From Madurella fahalii (taxonomy: Eukaryota; Ascomycota; Sordariomycetes; Sordariales), in contig CM056880.1 of NCBI GenBank assembly GCA_029876055.1, positions 1,488,001 through 1,552,000 of the forward strand: 64,000 bases of DNA. The letters run 5' to 3'. Below, one piece after another: positions 9,186-20,966 of this stretch. A program made the position numbers and the translations under genes. The first letter of the stretch is position 1. Every line of letters starts with the position of its first letter. The notes beneath the pieces were generated by a model. It was not told where the DNA came from. It saw only the letters and a program-made list of their open reading frames with translations, and did no database searches.

Positions 9186-11693
9186 GGCTCCGATCCTCTA
9201 GGTCCAAGTCCGGGTCCAGGGCCCTGCCGAGCCCGCCCCTAGAACTTTTGAGACGGAAGCTGCACGTACGGAAGCTGCACGTAGTGGTCACGGGAGGTGC
9301 CGCACGCAGGGTACCGGGCACGGAGGGGGGAAGCCGGCTGTTGTTGTGTGGGTCTCGCCGGGGGATCGCGTTTGCCGGGTGCGCAAGCCGGAGATGAGAC
9401 GGCCGGGGCTGTCACCGTTCGGTTGAGAGCGGATGCAAGGCAAGGTGCCGAGACAAGGGGACGGAGACTAGGTGCAGCAGGACAAGGTAGCAAAGTTAAT
9501 GTGGGTATCCGAGACTCGCGAACGTGTTTGCCAATCAACGCAATGCAATCCCCCAGAGTAAAACGGGCCGCACCAAAGTCGAAGACCGGAGCAGAGATCC
9601 AACGTTGAACAAGACGGTTTACGAGCAGAAGTGGAGGTTGATCAATGAACGGTGTCCGTTCTGGTAGACGCGGGCCAGGGTCCCAGCTGGTCCGTGGGGC
9701 ACTTGTTGGACCCGGCTGTTGGTAACCTGAGTGGAGGGGGGGGCGCCCCGCCGATGACGCCAAGTTCAAGTTGGTTACAGCCAAACAGGGCCTCGCCAAC
9801 CCTGGCCGCCCTTGCGACAGCATCTCAATGGCCCAACAACATCGACCGCATGTGATGTAATGCATGAGGCATCAAGTCTAAAGGTAACTTAACCATGGAG
9901 TGGCGCTCCGATGTACTGAACAACTGTAGAATGTATCGTGCACAAAAGGGAATGGTATCTTAAGGCTCTGACTACCTTGGGTATGTCAGCATCCAAATCA
10001 CAATAAACGTGCCTATGCCGAAAATATGAAAAAGCAAGAGAAAAGGAAAAAAAAAAAGGGGGGGGAAGAACTGAACTGAAATGAAGTGAACAACTGCCAC
10101 CTGTATCAGAGATACTGGATCATCTACAGTTATGCAGTTGGTTCGTCTTCATCTGCCACGCTGTCTCGAGGCACCCAAATAATTACCGTACCCCTCTGTG
10201 GCTTTCGGTGGCCTCGTCAGCTCTACCTAGGCGAGATGTCCAAAAACGATGTGGCGTTTCGCTGGTGTCGGACGACCCGGGCCGGCTCAACGGCCATCAA
10301 TGGGATCACCAATCGCTCGTCCGGTCCGAAAGCCGACATGACGCCCCGGGACGCCGAACGGAGTTTTCCGTCTTGCACTACAGCATGCCTGTCACAACGT
10401 TCGAGCAGCTAAACCCCATACATGCAGTGTGCTGCCTCTGGAGGTGCAGCAAGGGGATGGCTGCAGACTACCCTACGTACAGGTACAGGGCCGTATCCAG
10501 TTAGTGTTACGTACATATACACCAAGGACTTTCCCACGTGTTCAAGACTAAAGGGTGTGCGCAGCACCGGAGCGTTGGATTCCGGACGCGCGAACCCCGG
10601 AATTCTCCGCCATGGTGTCGAGATCAGGTTTGCAAGCCGATGTTATATTGGCCACCATCAGGTTATTGATGTCTGCCGTGATAGGGCACCGCTTGGGTTC
10701 TGGGACCGCAGGTCGGGCGGCCTGGGAGATGGCCCATTGGCGTTCCGACCCGCCGTGGATTCTCGGAATGGGCTTGAAAAGGGCAGATAGGCCAGTGATC
10801 GATTGCGGTTGAAGTTTAACTAGCCAGTGATTCCGTCCAACGGAGGGATATACTTACTTTGTCACAAGAGCTTCCTAGGCCATGTAATACGGCATCGTTG
10901 TGGTTTATTATATGCTATGCGGTGGAGTGTTCCCTAGCATGGTCCACTCTCTATCCGTCGTTCAACGGCGGCTTATCCCCGCCAACTCCGCGCCACGAGG
11001 CGCGCCCCCGGTCAAGGAGCGGTGGGACAGTGACTATAGGAGAAAGAAGCAGGGCGGTCAGGGCCTTATGGCCCCGGCAAGGTCATTGGCGACAAACTCC
11101 CGGATATTCAGCGTGGTACGCACGAATCCCTGGTCTGTCTAACTGACTCTATACGTGCCGGCTGTGCCGTAGCAGCGGAAATTGCATGATCTCTTCATAG
11201 GCCATGGGGTTTACACGAGCACAGACTACGCGAGCCACATTTCAGTTCCACAGACCGGCGCAGTTCCATCATCCCACGGTCCACGGAATTTGTTATCATT
11301 GCTCACCGACCTTCTCATGTCTGTTCCAGTAAAGGTATCTCTAGTACGACTTTTAAGTTTGCGATCCCATGGCCTCTTGCACACGAATCACACCCGCCTC
11401 CTTCATGTGTGCAATGCTGTACAACTCCCGCAAGATTCCCCGCCGAGGTAACCTTTCTTCTGACCACCAAGCCCCCTAAGCTTCAGAAGGCTTGCTCCTA
11501 ACATGCATGCCCTGCCCTCCCTTACCCCCCTCACCAATCCCCATCCCGGGCCGAGCCAAGGATACACACCGGTCGCTCGCAAACCTTTCCCCTCGTCTCC
11601 ATGCATTGTTGTCTGTCTTCCTCCACGGCCACGTATGTGCGCAATCTGCCCCACAAGAATCTTCAGAACGTACCACCACTTGTGCGCTCTACC
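9186..11693. other. Long intergenic region, no supported gene
   Basis: It begins with the VAC14 5' leader. Open frames on both strands (for example 9239-9865 minus and 10086-10790 plus) are short, overlap antisense frames and show no domain, signal peptide or convincing splice structure. An A-run followed by a G-run lies near 10048-10068. Nothing looks like a transposon or RNA gene. Confidence 0.5.
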
Positions 11694-12038
11694 CTACACG
11701 GCCCCCTTGTTGACCCCGCCGCCCTGATGCTTGCCTCCCCCGCTTCCACTAGTGCCGTCCTTCTTGGGAGAGGACGATGAGGAGGACGACGGCGATCCGC
11801 CCTCATGCTGTTGCTTGTTCTGCCGCGCTGCGATGGATGCTCGCCGCGCAAACCCATCCTGTAATTTTTTTTTTATTTTTTTTAGGCTCCGAGTGAATAC
11901 GCGTCCTCAACGGTTACCGTAGCGGCGCCAGATGGGGGGATAGAGGGAAGTAAAGGGAAGGGTTGTAACACAAACCTTGTCGCCTCGAGCTCTGCGGATT
12001 CTCTCCGCCGCTGCCTCGTCCATCTTGCTTTTGCCCAT
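11694..12038 (-). CDS. Small hydrophilic SMP-like protein (75 aa, two exons)
   Basis: Exon 1 is 12038-11976 (MGKSKMDEAAAERIRRARGDK) and exon 2 is 11858-11694, joining to 75 codons plus stop. The first 40 residues, continuing DGFARRASIAARQNKQQ, have the D-AA-RI--A-G----FA-RA---A pattern of SMP (seed maturation protein)-like proteins, small hydrophilic proteins that occur in fungi. The C-terminal half is Ser/Gly/Lys-rich and looks disordered. The 117-bp intron is odd: the bases before its acceptor are an A-rich run rather than pyrimidines. I support the gene by the exact frame join, the GT...TACAG splice sites and the conserved-looking first half; function is unknown. Frames extending upstream of the ATG lack similar character. 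Confidence 0.6.
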
Positions 12039-13822
12039 TGCCAGTTTAATTGGGTTATTCTGCTTCCTAACCAGGGTATGGAAGGGGTACTGAGAGGGCT
12101 GTTCGTCTGCCGGGTTAAAGAATACGCTTGGTTTTGCTGACTTGGTTTCTCTGCGTTGAAAGGCTGTGGACTGCCGGGCAGCTAATCGAAAACTCCCCGT
12201 GGTGGATCTGTCTGGGTATTTAACTTGCCACTGGAGGACCGGGGACGAAGAGCAAATAGTCGAAGACACGTTGGAACAGGCTGGGCCACCTGTCGAGTCT
12301 GAGCACAAAGATGGGGTGGGGATGATATAGATACACATCCCCCCACCGGGCACAATACCGTTAAAAGTTGCTTATCCCTTTCACAGCAAAGGCAACTACC
12401 GCAAATACTCGCTCACCTGCCCACCCGGCCCACGATACTAACGGTGGTCTCCTTGAGCCCCAGCATCAAAGTAATGTCTCCCCCCTTCCTTAGCGCCGGC
12501 AAGACCCGCCGGGTGTGGGATCACAACATGGGCCGTGAATGGACGACTGCCGGCACCCGCACCTAAACCAGTAATCCAAGCTTCCCATTGCCGAGTTTCC
12601 TGACGTCTAAACCCATGACAAGTGACCCAGAGGGTAGCGGCCCAACGAGGGCTGGTTGTGTGTGTCGTCGTTGCAAACATGGACAAGGGTGTTGGCATGG
12701 GGCACGATGACACCACTAGGCTTCTCATTGGGGGGTGAGCGGCTGGGCGAGCTCGTAGCGGATGCAAGTCAACTCGCTACTGCGCGAGACCTGGCCTGAC
12801 TTGGGCGGCGGGGCGAGTGAGTGTGGCTTTCCTGGCCTACCAGGATGTCAGGCATGAGGCAATCGTGCGGCGTAGTCAGTTGTCGGTGTAGTGTATCTTG
12901 CGAATCTTGGCCGTGCCAGGAATCAGGGCTGTCAATCGGCAGACACTAACCCAACCGGCTCTCTCCACGCAAAAAAATCCAATGGCAGTCGGGAGATCAA
13001 ACTGGGGCAATGGCTGCAAGTTGTGGTTCGCGGCTTTTCCTCTATAAGTCCCCCAGAGGAATGCTCCTATTGGCGAATCCAAAGGCCGCCAATGCCGTAG
13101 CGGAAGGCTTCCTTGGGTCAGTGCCAGGAAAATATGCGAACATGAACCACTGTCGTGCAGTTGAGCAGTACCATGGTCGAAAATGAGGCAGCTTGGACTA
13201 TCCAGCAAATCCGAGGTAAGGCAGCAGGATAGGGAGCGGGTTCTACCACTACCACTTTGGCCGCTTCGACCCTTTCCTTTTGCTCATAACCCCAAAGTCG
13301 GGTAAGGCAACTCGCCGACTGAGCTATTTAACAACAACTAGGAAACAATAGTCGATGTTGTAAAGGGAATCGGTTCCAGCGGATCATTGTCCGTGGCCGT
13401 GGAGCCAAGGTTGTACTGCATCCAGTAACGTAGCACTGCATGCAGAGAGATGGGGATGATCCAAGGCCCTGGCTCCTGCTCGTACCTGTACTGTACTGTA
13501 CCAACATCCCACTCACGCAGATGCCATATATTGTACGGGAAGACCAAGACGCTTAGCCGACTTTGTCCGCTGCATCAACCACCCACGTCAAGCAAACCCC
13601 GCCGACGAATACCATTTGCTCTCGGCGGTGACCGCACACTAGTGGTGACGACGATGTCTAGAGAATATTTGCGCCCCAGTCTGCAAGGGCTCGGAGATCA
13701 CGGATCGGAGAAGCAGATAGAGACGTTTCCAAATCGCCACCCTGATATATCGACCCCTAATCTTACACATACACACACAAACACACACAAAACGTCGAGT
13801 CCCAAAAACCTGCGGTCAAAAC
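12039..13822. other. Intergenic region, no supported gene
   Basis: Contains the upstream region of the small SMP-like gene and the 3' flank of the desaturase gene. Short CA-repeat-like stretches (near 13765-13790) and a repeated CTGTA motif near 13488-13500 are seen. Open frames are short and have no recognisable features. Confidence 0.45.
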
Positions 13823-15649
13823 TCAGTGATGATGATGATGACCATGCCCTTTCTCAGTCCCAGCCATCACGCTCTGGCACTTGGCCAAAATAGCAGCCTG
13901 CCTCGACACGTCCTCTAGCCGTCCGAGGACCTTCTTGTTCCCACCAACAAACCCATACAGCGCGTACGGAATGCCCACCTCGTCGCAAAACTCCTGCACC
14001 AGTCGCTGCGTCTTCCGCAGGTTATGCCTCGGCACCCGCGGGAACAAGTGATGAATCGCCTGGAACTGTAGGCCCCCATGAACGAAATCCAACCAGGGCG
14101 GGCAGTCTACATCCATCGTCGTGCGCAGCATCTTCTGCGGGAACGACTCGTCCACTCCCAAATCCGCCGTGCTCATGGCGAAATGCGATAGCGTGATCTG
14201 CACGTGCAGCGGCGTCGTCACCATGTGGCTGACCGTGACAAACATAAAGCGCGACCAATTCGAGTCGATGCTCTTGTACAGCACCCCGTAACCGAACCAG
14301 GCCCAGAAGAAGACCTGCCCGGCAATCTCGAGCCACCGGTGCCATGCCGCCACGCCCTTCCTGGGCCCCTGCCCGGCGATGAGGTAGATCCACGACAGGC
14401 GGTACAGGTTGAAGCGCCCAAAGAGCAGGATGATGTAGTAGAGGCGGTGCTGCAACGAGATGAAGAATTTGGCGGCCAAATCGTAATCCATGACGCGCTC
14501 GTAGTATGTGGAGCGCAGGCTGGCTAGGAAGCGGTGCGAGATGGCGAAGAACGGCATGTGCTCGATATCGGGGTCGTGCTCGGGCGAGTTAGTCACAATG
14601 TGATGCACGTTGTGGTTGCGCTTCCACCAGCCGATCGACAAGCCGCCGAGGAAGTCAGCGATGAAGATGCCGATACATGTGTCGACCTGAAAGTTGTGCG
14701 TGATACCCATGTGGCCGGCGTCGTGAGCCGTGAATACCAGCTGGTGCCAAAAGATGCCAAGGAAGAAGGCGCTGGTCGCGTACCACTTCCAGCGCAGGAA
14801 CAGGAGCATCAAGCCGAAAACGATGGTGTACCGTGTCACTTCGACGGCGTAGGCCCAGTAGTTGCAGTCGTACAAGCCCTCCGCCTTGATGCGCTCATGC
14901 AGGAGGCGATACTTTTCCACGATGGCATTCTGCGTGGCCGGATCTGGCGTTGGGTACTTGGCAAGATCAAGCCTGATCTCCTTTCGTGTGAGCACATCCA
15001 AGTGCGCCATGCCGTCCACTGGCTTGTCGGCTACCGTATCGTCCAATGACGAGAGGGAGGTTGTTGATGGCGATCTCGGGACGGCACCCTGGCGCTTTCG
15101 GAGCCCCGAGGCAGTCGTGGCCTCAGTTGAGTCAAACACCGGCGAGGGTGATCGCGAACTCTCGACGCTCGACGGCGCCATAATGACTTCTTTGGCCAGC
15201 TCGGGAAGCATCCCTGCACAATCCGCCTCCTCTTCCTCCTCCACTCCATCCTCAACCCTCGCCCTAAACCTACCGCCCTGAATCGGCGGCAAGAAGTTCT
15301 TCCACCGCCCCTCGATCCTCCCGACACGATACTTGTCCATCATCCGACAGGCCTCGGCCGAATGCAGCCTATACGTATGTACCAAGTCAGCACACCCTCA
15401 CCCCCCCAAAAAAAATCACAAGCTGCATCAAACGCACCCATTAACCTCGTCCGTCGCGTCCCGCCCGACCATATGCATGATCGCTTTTTCACCACCGGGG
15501 TGATACTTGAGCCAGCCGTCGACCTTGAGCACATGCTGCTGGACGATAATGATCTTCCTGCCCTCGGCGATCAACGCCTCGACCTCGCGGCGCGACATGA
15601 CCGGATAGGACCGGCCACCGGCGCCGCCGCCAATCTTCGGGCCACCCAT
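13823..15649 (-). CDS. Delta-8 sphingolipid desaturase (cytochrome b5 fusion)
   Basis: Exon 1 is 15649-15438 and exon 2 is 15368-13823, separated by a 69-bp intron; 585 aa. The enzyme puts a delta-8 trans double bond into the sphingoid base of ceramide, a step towards fungal glucosylceramide in the ER membrane. Residues 1-80 are a cytochrome b5 domain with heme motif HPGG at 50-53 and DATDE with a second His near 73. A low-complexity acidic linker follows. The desaturase domain has the three His boxes of front-end desaturases: HDAGH (286-290), HNVHH (323-327) and QAIHH (507-511); the Q in the third box is diagnostic of b5-fusion enzymes. Hydrophobic membrane segments lie between the boxes. 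The protein ends GHGHHHHH, an unusual natural His tail. The main alternative is another front-end acyl desaturase. Confidence 0.93.
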
Positions 15650-16776
15650 CCTTTATTAAGGTGGTAAGTAGTAGCCGTTCCCAAAGAACGAGCTCACAGG
15701 AGGGTGGGTAGGTAAAACCGGGTTGGCGCCAGACCGACCGGAAACAACAAAAACTGCCTGCCTCTCTCCGCTCACCGCCCGATACGGGTTATATATATGC
15801 AAGCAGTTTACCACGGTCGGTCGAAAGAGGAAGCAAGGAAAGGGGGGAAGGGCCGCGCGGCCGCCAAGAAAAGGCTCGCTCCTCTCAATCAAAGCTGCCA
15901 AATTTCGTATAAATCTAGACGACGATGTTCGTCGCTTGTCGACCGACGACGACCCAGCACCACAAGCCGCCTGCTCAATCGCAGTAAAGAGGGGAAGAGG
16001 AGGCGGGAAAGATGTGCTTCAAAGTCAACGCCAGCGAGCAATGCTACAAGCGTCAAATAAGAGAGGCGCAGCAATGTAGCAAGAAGCAGTTGGGCGGGTC
16101 AGAACCATGGGTAAGAGATGTGAGCCAAACCCCACTCTGGCTTGTTTTCCAATTGTGGTACGATCAACACGAGCGGACGGAACGAGCCTCGCTTGTTTGG
16201 AGCATGAACAAGGGTATAGTTGAAGATTTAAGGGGAAGGGTTAGGGTTGACTAGCAGACTTGGCGGAGCCCATGCATGAGGGTTCTTGATGCTCCATATT
16301 CACGTGGGATTGTTGGCAGTGTTAGGTTGAACAGTAGAAAATTGTAAATTGGGGTTAAACTAGCCGTTTCTCTCTTCCTTTTCTATTCCCCCCCCGTTCA
16401 TTCATTGCCTTTCATAACTCTCCTATCGTTAGACCACCTTCTCCTTCTCATGGTCATTTGGCAACACTCCGAAGGCACCGGACGTGTTTGTACAGTACGC
16501 TCCGAGGCCGCTTGAACAAGACAACGCATTGCAATGCCCAATGAATCCTCTATCTTGTCTCTCGCTGAGCCCATCTGCCACTTTTAAGCACACCCCTCGG
16601 CATACGGCGATAACAAAAACAGCGCTGCTTCGCCCGCCTCCAAGTGAATTAGGTACTGTTTCAATGCCTGCCATCCGGCCGAGTCCATTTACCGATGCCT
16701 TGCGAGGGAAAACAAACTACAGTACAGATACACAAGAAAACCCCAGATTACCCCGGCCGAGACCCACAACTTTGAC
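15650..16776. other. Intergenic region, desaturase promoter and LPD1 3' flank
   Basis: The first few hundred bases are the upstream region of the desaturase gene. An 80-codon plus-strand frame at 16012-16254 has no recognisable feature and is not called. A C-run near 16388 precedes a pyrimidine-rich stretch. Confidence 0.45.
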
Positions 16777-18542
16777 TTAGAAGTGGATCGGCTTGGCATA
16801 CGTCGCCATGGCCGCCTCCTTGAACGCCTCGGCCAGCGTGGGGTGCGCGTGGCAGGTGCGAGCAATGTCCTCGCTCGAAGCGCCGTACTCGAGCGCCAGC
16901 GTGCCCTCGGCAATCATCTCGCCAGCGTTGGGGCCGATGATGTGGATGCCGAGCAGCCGGTCCGTCTCGGGGTCGGCAAGCATCTTGACCATGCCATCCG
17001 TGTCCAGGTTCGTCTTGGCGCGCGAGTTGGCGCTGAACGGGAACGTGCCGACGCGGTACTTGATGCCCGCCTTCTTGAGGTCCTGCTCCGACTGGCCAAC
17101 CCATGCGACCTCGGGGAACGTGTACATGACGGCGGGGATGCAGCCGTAGTTGACGTGTCCGTATCCCTTCTTGATGTACTCAACCACGGCCACGGCCTCC
17201 TCCTCGGCCTTGTGCGCCAGCATGGGCCCGAATGTGACGTCTCCGACGCAGCGGATGTGCGGGATCTTGGTGCGATATTCCGAGTCGATAATGACGCGGC
17301 CGCGCTCGTCGAGCTCGAGACCAATATTCTCGAGGCCGAGGCCTCCGGTGTACGGACGACGACCGATCGCAACAAGGACAACCTCAGCATCGAGCTACAA
17401 TGGGTGTCAGTTATGTCCCCGAAAAAAGCGCATTACTAAAAAAAAAAAAAAAAAAACCCACCGTCTCGGCCTTGCCGCCCTTGGCAGCATCAATCTGGAC
17501 CTTGACGTCGTTGCCCGTCTTCTCGCCACTGACAACCTTGGTACCCGTCTTGAAGTTGATGCCCTGCTTCTTCAGGATCTTCTGGATGCTCTTGGCAATC
17601 TCGGTGTCCATGCCGGGGCCGCCGATCTGGTCAAGGTACTCGACCACGGTGACCTTAGAGCCGAGCCGCGACCACACCGACGCCATCTCAAGACCAATGA
17701 TGCCACCACCGATGACGACCATTGTCTCGGGCACCTTCTCGAGGGCGATGGCGCCCGTGCTGCTGATGACCGTCTTCTCGTCGATCTCGAGGCCGGGGAA
17801 GGGGGTGACCTCGCTGCCGGTCGCGATGAGGATGTTCTTGCCGACAACGCTAGTCTCGCCGCCGTCGTTGAGCTGCACCTTGACGGTGTGCTCGTCCTGG
17901 AATGCGCCCGTGCCCTTGATGTACTCGACGCCGTTCTTCTTGAACAGGAACTCGACGCCCTTGGTCAGGCCGGAGACCGACTGGTCCTTGGCCTTCATCA
18001 GCTGCTTCAGGTTGAGCTTGACGTCGCCCACCTCGATGCCGCGATGTTTTGAGTCGTGAAGGATCTGGTGGTAGAGATGCGAGTTGTTGAGGAGCGATTT
18101 TGAGGGAATGCAGCCGACGTTGAGGCAGGTTCCGCCGAGCGTGCCGCGCTTCTCGATACATGTGACCTGTTTGCCCAAGGCGCCTTAGCATTATAACCCA
18201 TAATCCCATCTTCGGCGTGCTGAGAGAAGGTTACCTTCATGCCCTCCTGGCCAGCCTTGATGGCGGCGACGTAGCCGGCGACACCGCCGCCGATGATGAC
18301 GAGGTCTCTCTCCTCTGCACGACAACAGTTAGCCACGAGGGCCAATTCCTGTCCTCGGTCGTAGCTACTAACCAGCCTCGGTCGCGTAAGTCCGTCTCCA
18401 TCTAGATGCGGGGACAATTGAGGGCAGTCTTGCAACAGGAGTCAGCATCGAGAGCCATTTTCCGAGGGCCGATACTGCATTACCCTGACGACCTGAACGC
18501 CGACTTGACCGCCGTCCGGCCTATTAATCTCTGGGACAGCAT
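16777..18542 (-). CDS. LPD1: Dihydrolipoyl dehydrogenase, mitochondrial (E3)
   Basis: Five exons (18542-18484, 18428-18373, 18314-18235, about 18166-17462, 17394-16777) join to 505 aa. E3 reoxidises dihydrolipoamide in pyruvate, 2-oxoglutarate and branched-chain dehydrogenases and in the glycine system, making NADH. The N-terminus MLSQRLIGRTAVKSAFRSSG and the following Arg/Ser-rich residues form a mitochondrial presequence ending near TYATEA. The FAD motif VIIGGGVAGYVAA follows. The redox disulfide is Cys79/Cys84 in GGTCLNVGCIPSK. The NAD-binding motif is VVIGGGIIGLEMASVW. The dimer-domain catalytic pair is His484 and Glu489 in HPTLAE. The presequence is split by two introns. The fourth intron starts GTGGG and runs straight into about 19 T residues. 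Confidence 0.96.
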
Positions 18543-19082
18543 CTTGGCTGCGATCTTGGAATTGGCTGTGCAAACCAAAGACAGAAGGGGAAAGTGCGCA
18601 GGGAATGTCAGAGGCCTGGAATCGAGGCAAGATGGATGTGTCGCGGAAGTTTGTTGGGGATTGCGTTCATTGGAAAAAGTCGTTCCGTCCAACCGTCGGG
18701 TGAGCTTTCCACGCCCGGTTCAGCCCAGCCGGGGATTGGCCAGGGGGTGCTTGGCTTGGCCCCCGTTGAAGCCGCTAAATTTCCAAGTTCCCGTCCTTAG
18801 CACCCGGGAGGACCGGCCAGTCACTGTGGAATCTCCCCCCCAAAGCCGCCAAATCCCGCACTCCGGAACCGAACCACATGACCTAAAGTAGTGGCTGCAA
18901 CCCCCGACAATACGTCAACAAGGTACCGTACGTGAAGGACCTCCGAGAACTGCGCAGTGGGACGGAGCCAAAAATGAACATGTATCACGCACAACAGCGC
19001 TGCGACAACGCCGGGCAGGAGCTCGCAGTTATTCGTTTCAAGTCTATATCATTTCGCCACATCCTCGCCAAAGTCGTTGACT
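18543..19082. other. Intergenic region (LPD1 promoter / mannosidase 3' flank)
   Basis: About 540 bp between the LPD1 start and the mannosidase stop. I see no additional coding signal or repeat. Confidence 0.45.
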
Positions 19083-20966
19083 TCACCGCACCATCCGCCG
19101 AAAGGGATGCGCCTCGGTATTCAGAACCCACTCGTCCAAGCTGATCAAGTCTGGCTCCGAATAGAGCAGGTAAAAGTACTTGAGCGTCTCGCTCAGCCAA
19201 AAGCTCTCCATCGAGTCGCTCTTGGGTGGCGTCGCCCCGGGACTGGGATTCACGTCCAAGATGGCGCTGTTCGCCCGCTCCGTCCGCGTCGCCCTGTCGA
19301 TGGCCGTCCACATGTCCCACGCCCGGTCCAGGAGGGCCGCGTCCGCCGTCACGCGGTAGAGCACAAAGACGCTCTCGATCGCCTCGGGCCGCAGGATGTA
19401 GTACTTTGCGTAGATGTCGGTAAAGCCGGGGGGCAGGTTGCGGGCCTTGATGATGTCGGTCGGCGTCTTGTCGGGCGACCCGCGGCCGTACATATCCACG
19501 ACGGCGTCATGCCAGACGCTCTGGTGTGTGTCCCAATCGCATGAGGCCGGATCCGGGCAGCCCGTGATGCGGCAGGCCTCGGGCATGATCCCGATGGGGA
19601 CGGTCTTGTAAAGCGTGATGCAGCCGTACGTCAGCTTCTTGGCGAGCTCAACATGTGTGACGTTGCCTGTGAGCCGGCCTCCAAGCGCAAGCATGCCACC
19701 CGCGAAGCAGGACAAGTGTTGCGCCGAGGTTTCTAGCCTCGGCTCACCACCGCCGTTGGCTCGGGCCGTTCCCGACACCAAGACGTCCTCATTTCCCGGC
19801 GTGAGGGGCCGGTAGAAGAGATACTTTGCCGCAGCGTCTATGCTCCGGGAATACATGGTCTCGTATTCCGGCACCTGCCCTCCGAGAAGCGCCGGCATCT
19901 TAGCCATATACTCATAGGTACTGTCCGCTTCGGCACCGAACGTGTACTCGTCCCCCGAATCTATCGTGTCTGCCGTGTTTCCGACTTTAGTCGGCCAGAG
20001 ACCTGGCACCTTGGTTTTCATCTGCGTCTCGCTAAGAAGATCCGTGATGCGGGCCACGGTTTCGTAGTACTTTGGATCTTTAGTAAGCAAACTCAGACGA
20101 GTAAACTCCATAGCGTGAGAGCCCAGCTCGGCCAGGAGGAACTGTTTGGGGTTGGACTGCTTCTCCCCCCGCGCTGCTGCATGAAAATCCCACCTCGGGA
20201 TGGGCAGTCGAGACGGCGTATCGAACGCCTTGTACAGCATATCTCCGACATCGCGGGCCTTGGAGAGGAGGCGGCGGTCGCCGCTGAGGTCATAGGCTGC
20301 AAGGAGCCCCCCGAGGAAGCGGATCGAGGTTTCGAAGACGCTGATGGAGTCGGTAGCGCTCGTGGTTTCAAACGTGATGTTGTTGTGAACGGCGTCGACG
20401 GCCATATCAAACTCCTCTCGGAGGCCCATGATCCACAGCGTGTCGAGAGAATCGACCAGCGTTGCGCCCCAACCCCCAAAGCCATCCGACGACTTCAGGC
20501 TGATAGGCGTCACCTCGTCGTGCAACCACGCATGCTCTTTGTATGTTGACCAAGCGCGGACAAAGGCATCCTTGATCGCATCTTTGCGTTTGAGCCGAGT
20601 GTCTCTCGCCTCTGCTGTCTCGGCCGGAAATTTGGCCTGCACGGGGGGAAGCGCTTTGGCTTCCCCGTCGGCAACGGCCGAAATGAAGTGAGCGGGTAGT
20701 GTTGTTCTACTGTCCGCCACTTGTATGTGTCTACATATTGTGTCAGCTGTTTACTCCTGGCCTCGTTCTCGGCTTGGGCCCCGGGTCTCTGGGTCTGCCG
20801 TACCTAGCGCCCATTGCAGGCCGCTCCGAGGAATTACGGTGGCTTCAAAGTTCCAAACCATCCACAGCATGACACATGCTGTAGCGGCGAAAGCAACATG
20901 AAATAGCCTTCTCCGGCCGGGCCCCATGATCTCTAGTTTCGCCGGTGTAGGCGCGGAAGGGAGCAT
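19083..20966 (-). CDS. Class I alpha-1,2-mannosidase (GH47), type II membrane protein
   Basis: Exon 1 (20966-20804) encodes MLPSAPTPAKLEIMGPGRRR and a membrane anchor (LFHVAFAATACVMLWMVW), the layout of a Golgi type II glycosidase. Exon 2 runs to the stop at 19083 and carries the whole GH47 domain: KEHAWLHDEVTPIS, GFGGWGATLVDSLDTLWIMG, YEYMAKMPALLGG, and the C-terminal ESFWLSETLKYFYLLYSEPD with the NTEAHPF Ca2+-site Thr. The enzyme trims alpha-1,2-mannose from Man8-9 N-glycans. The intron donor is GTACGG at 20803. Two acceptors keep frame: CAG ending at 20747 (608 aa) or AAG ending at 20720 (599 aa). An AG at TATGTAG between them, closest to the CTGAC branch site, would break the frame. The domain is complete either way. 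Confidence 0.93.

Noticed and set aside
9239..9865. 208-codon minus frame upstream of VAC14
   Set aside because: Low-complexity Pro/Ala/Arg composition without a domain, opposed by an open plus frame; most likely leader or spacer DNA.
16012..16254. 80-codon plus frame upstream of the desaturase
   Set aside because: No signal peptide, domain or splice context.
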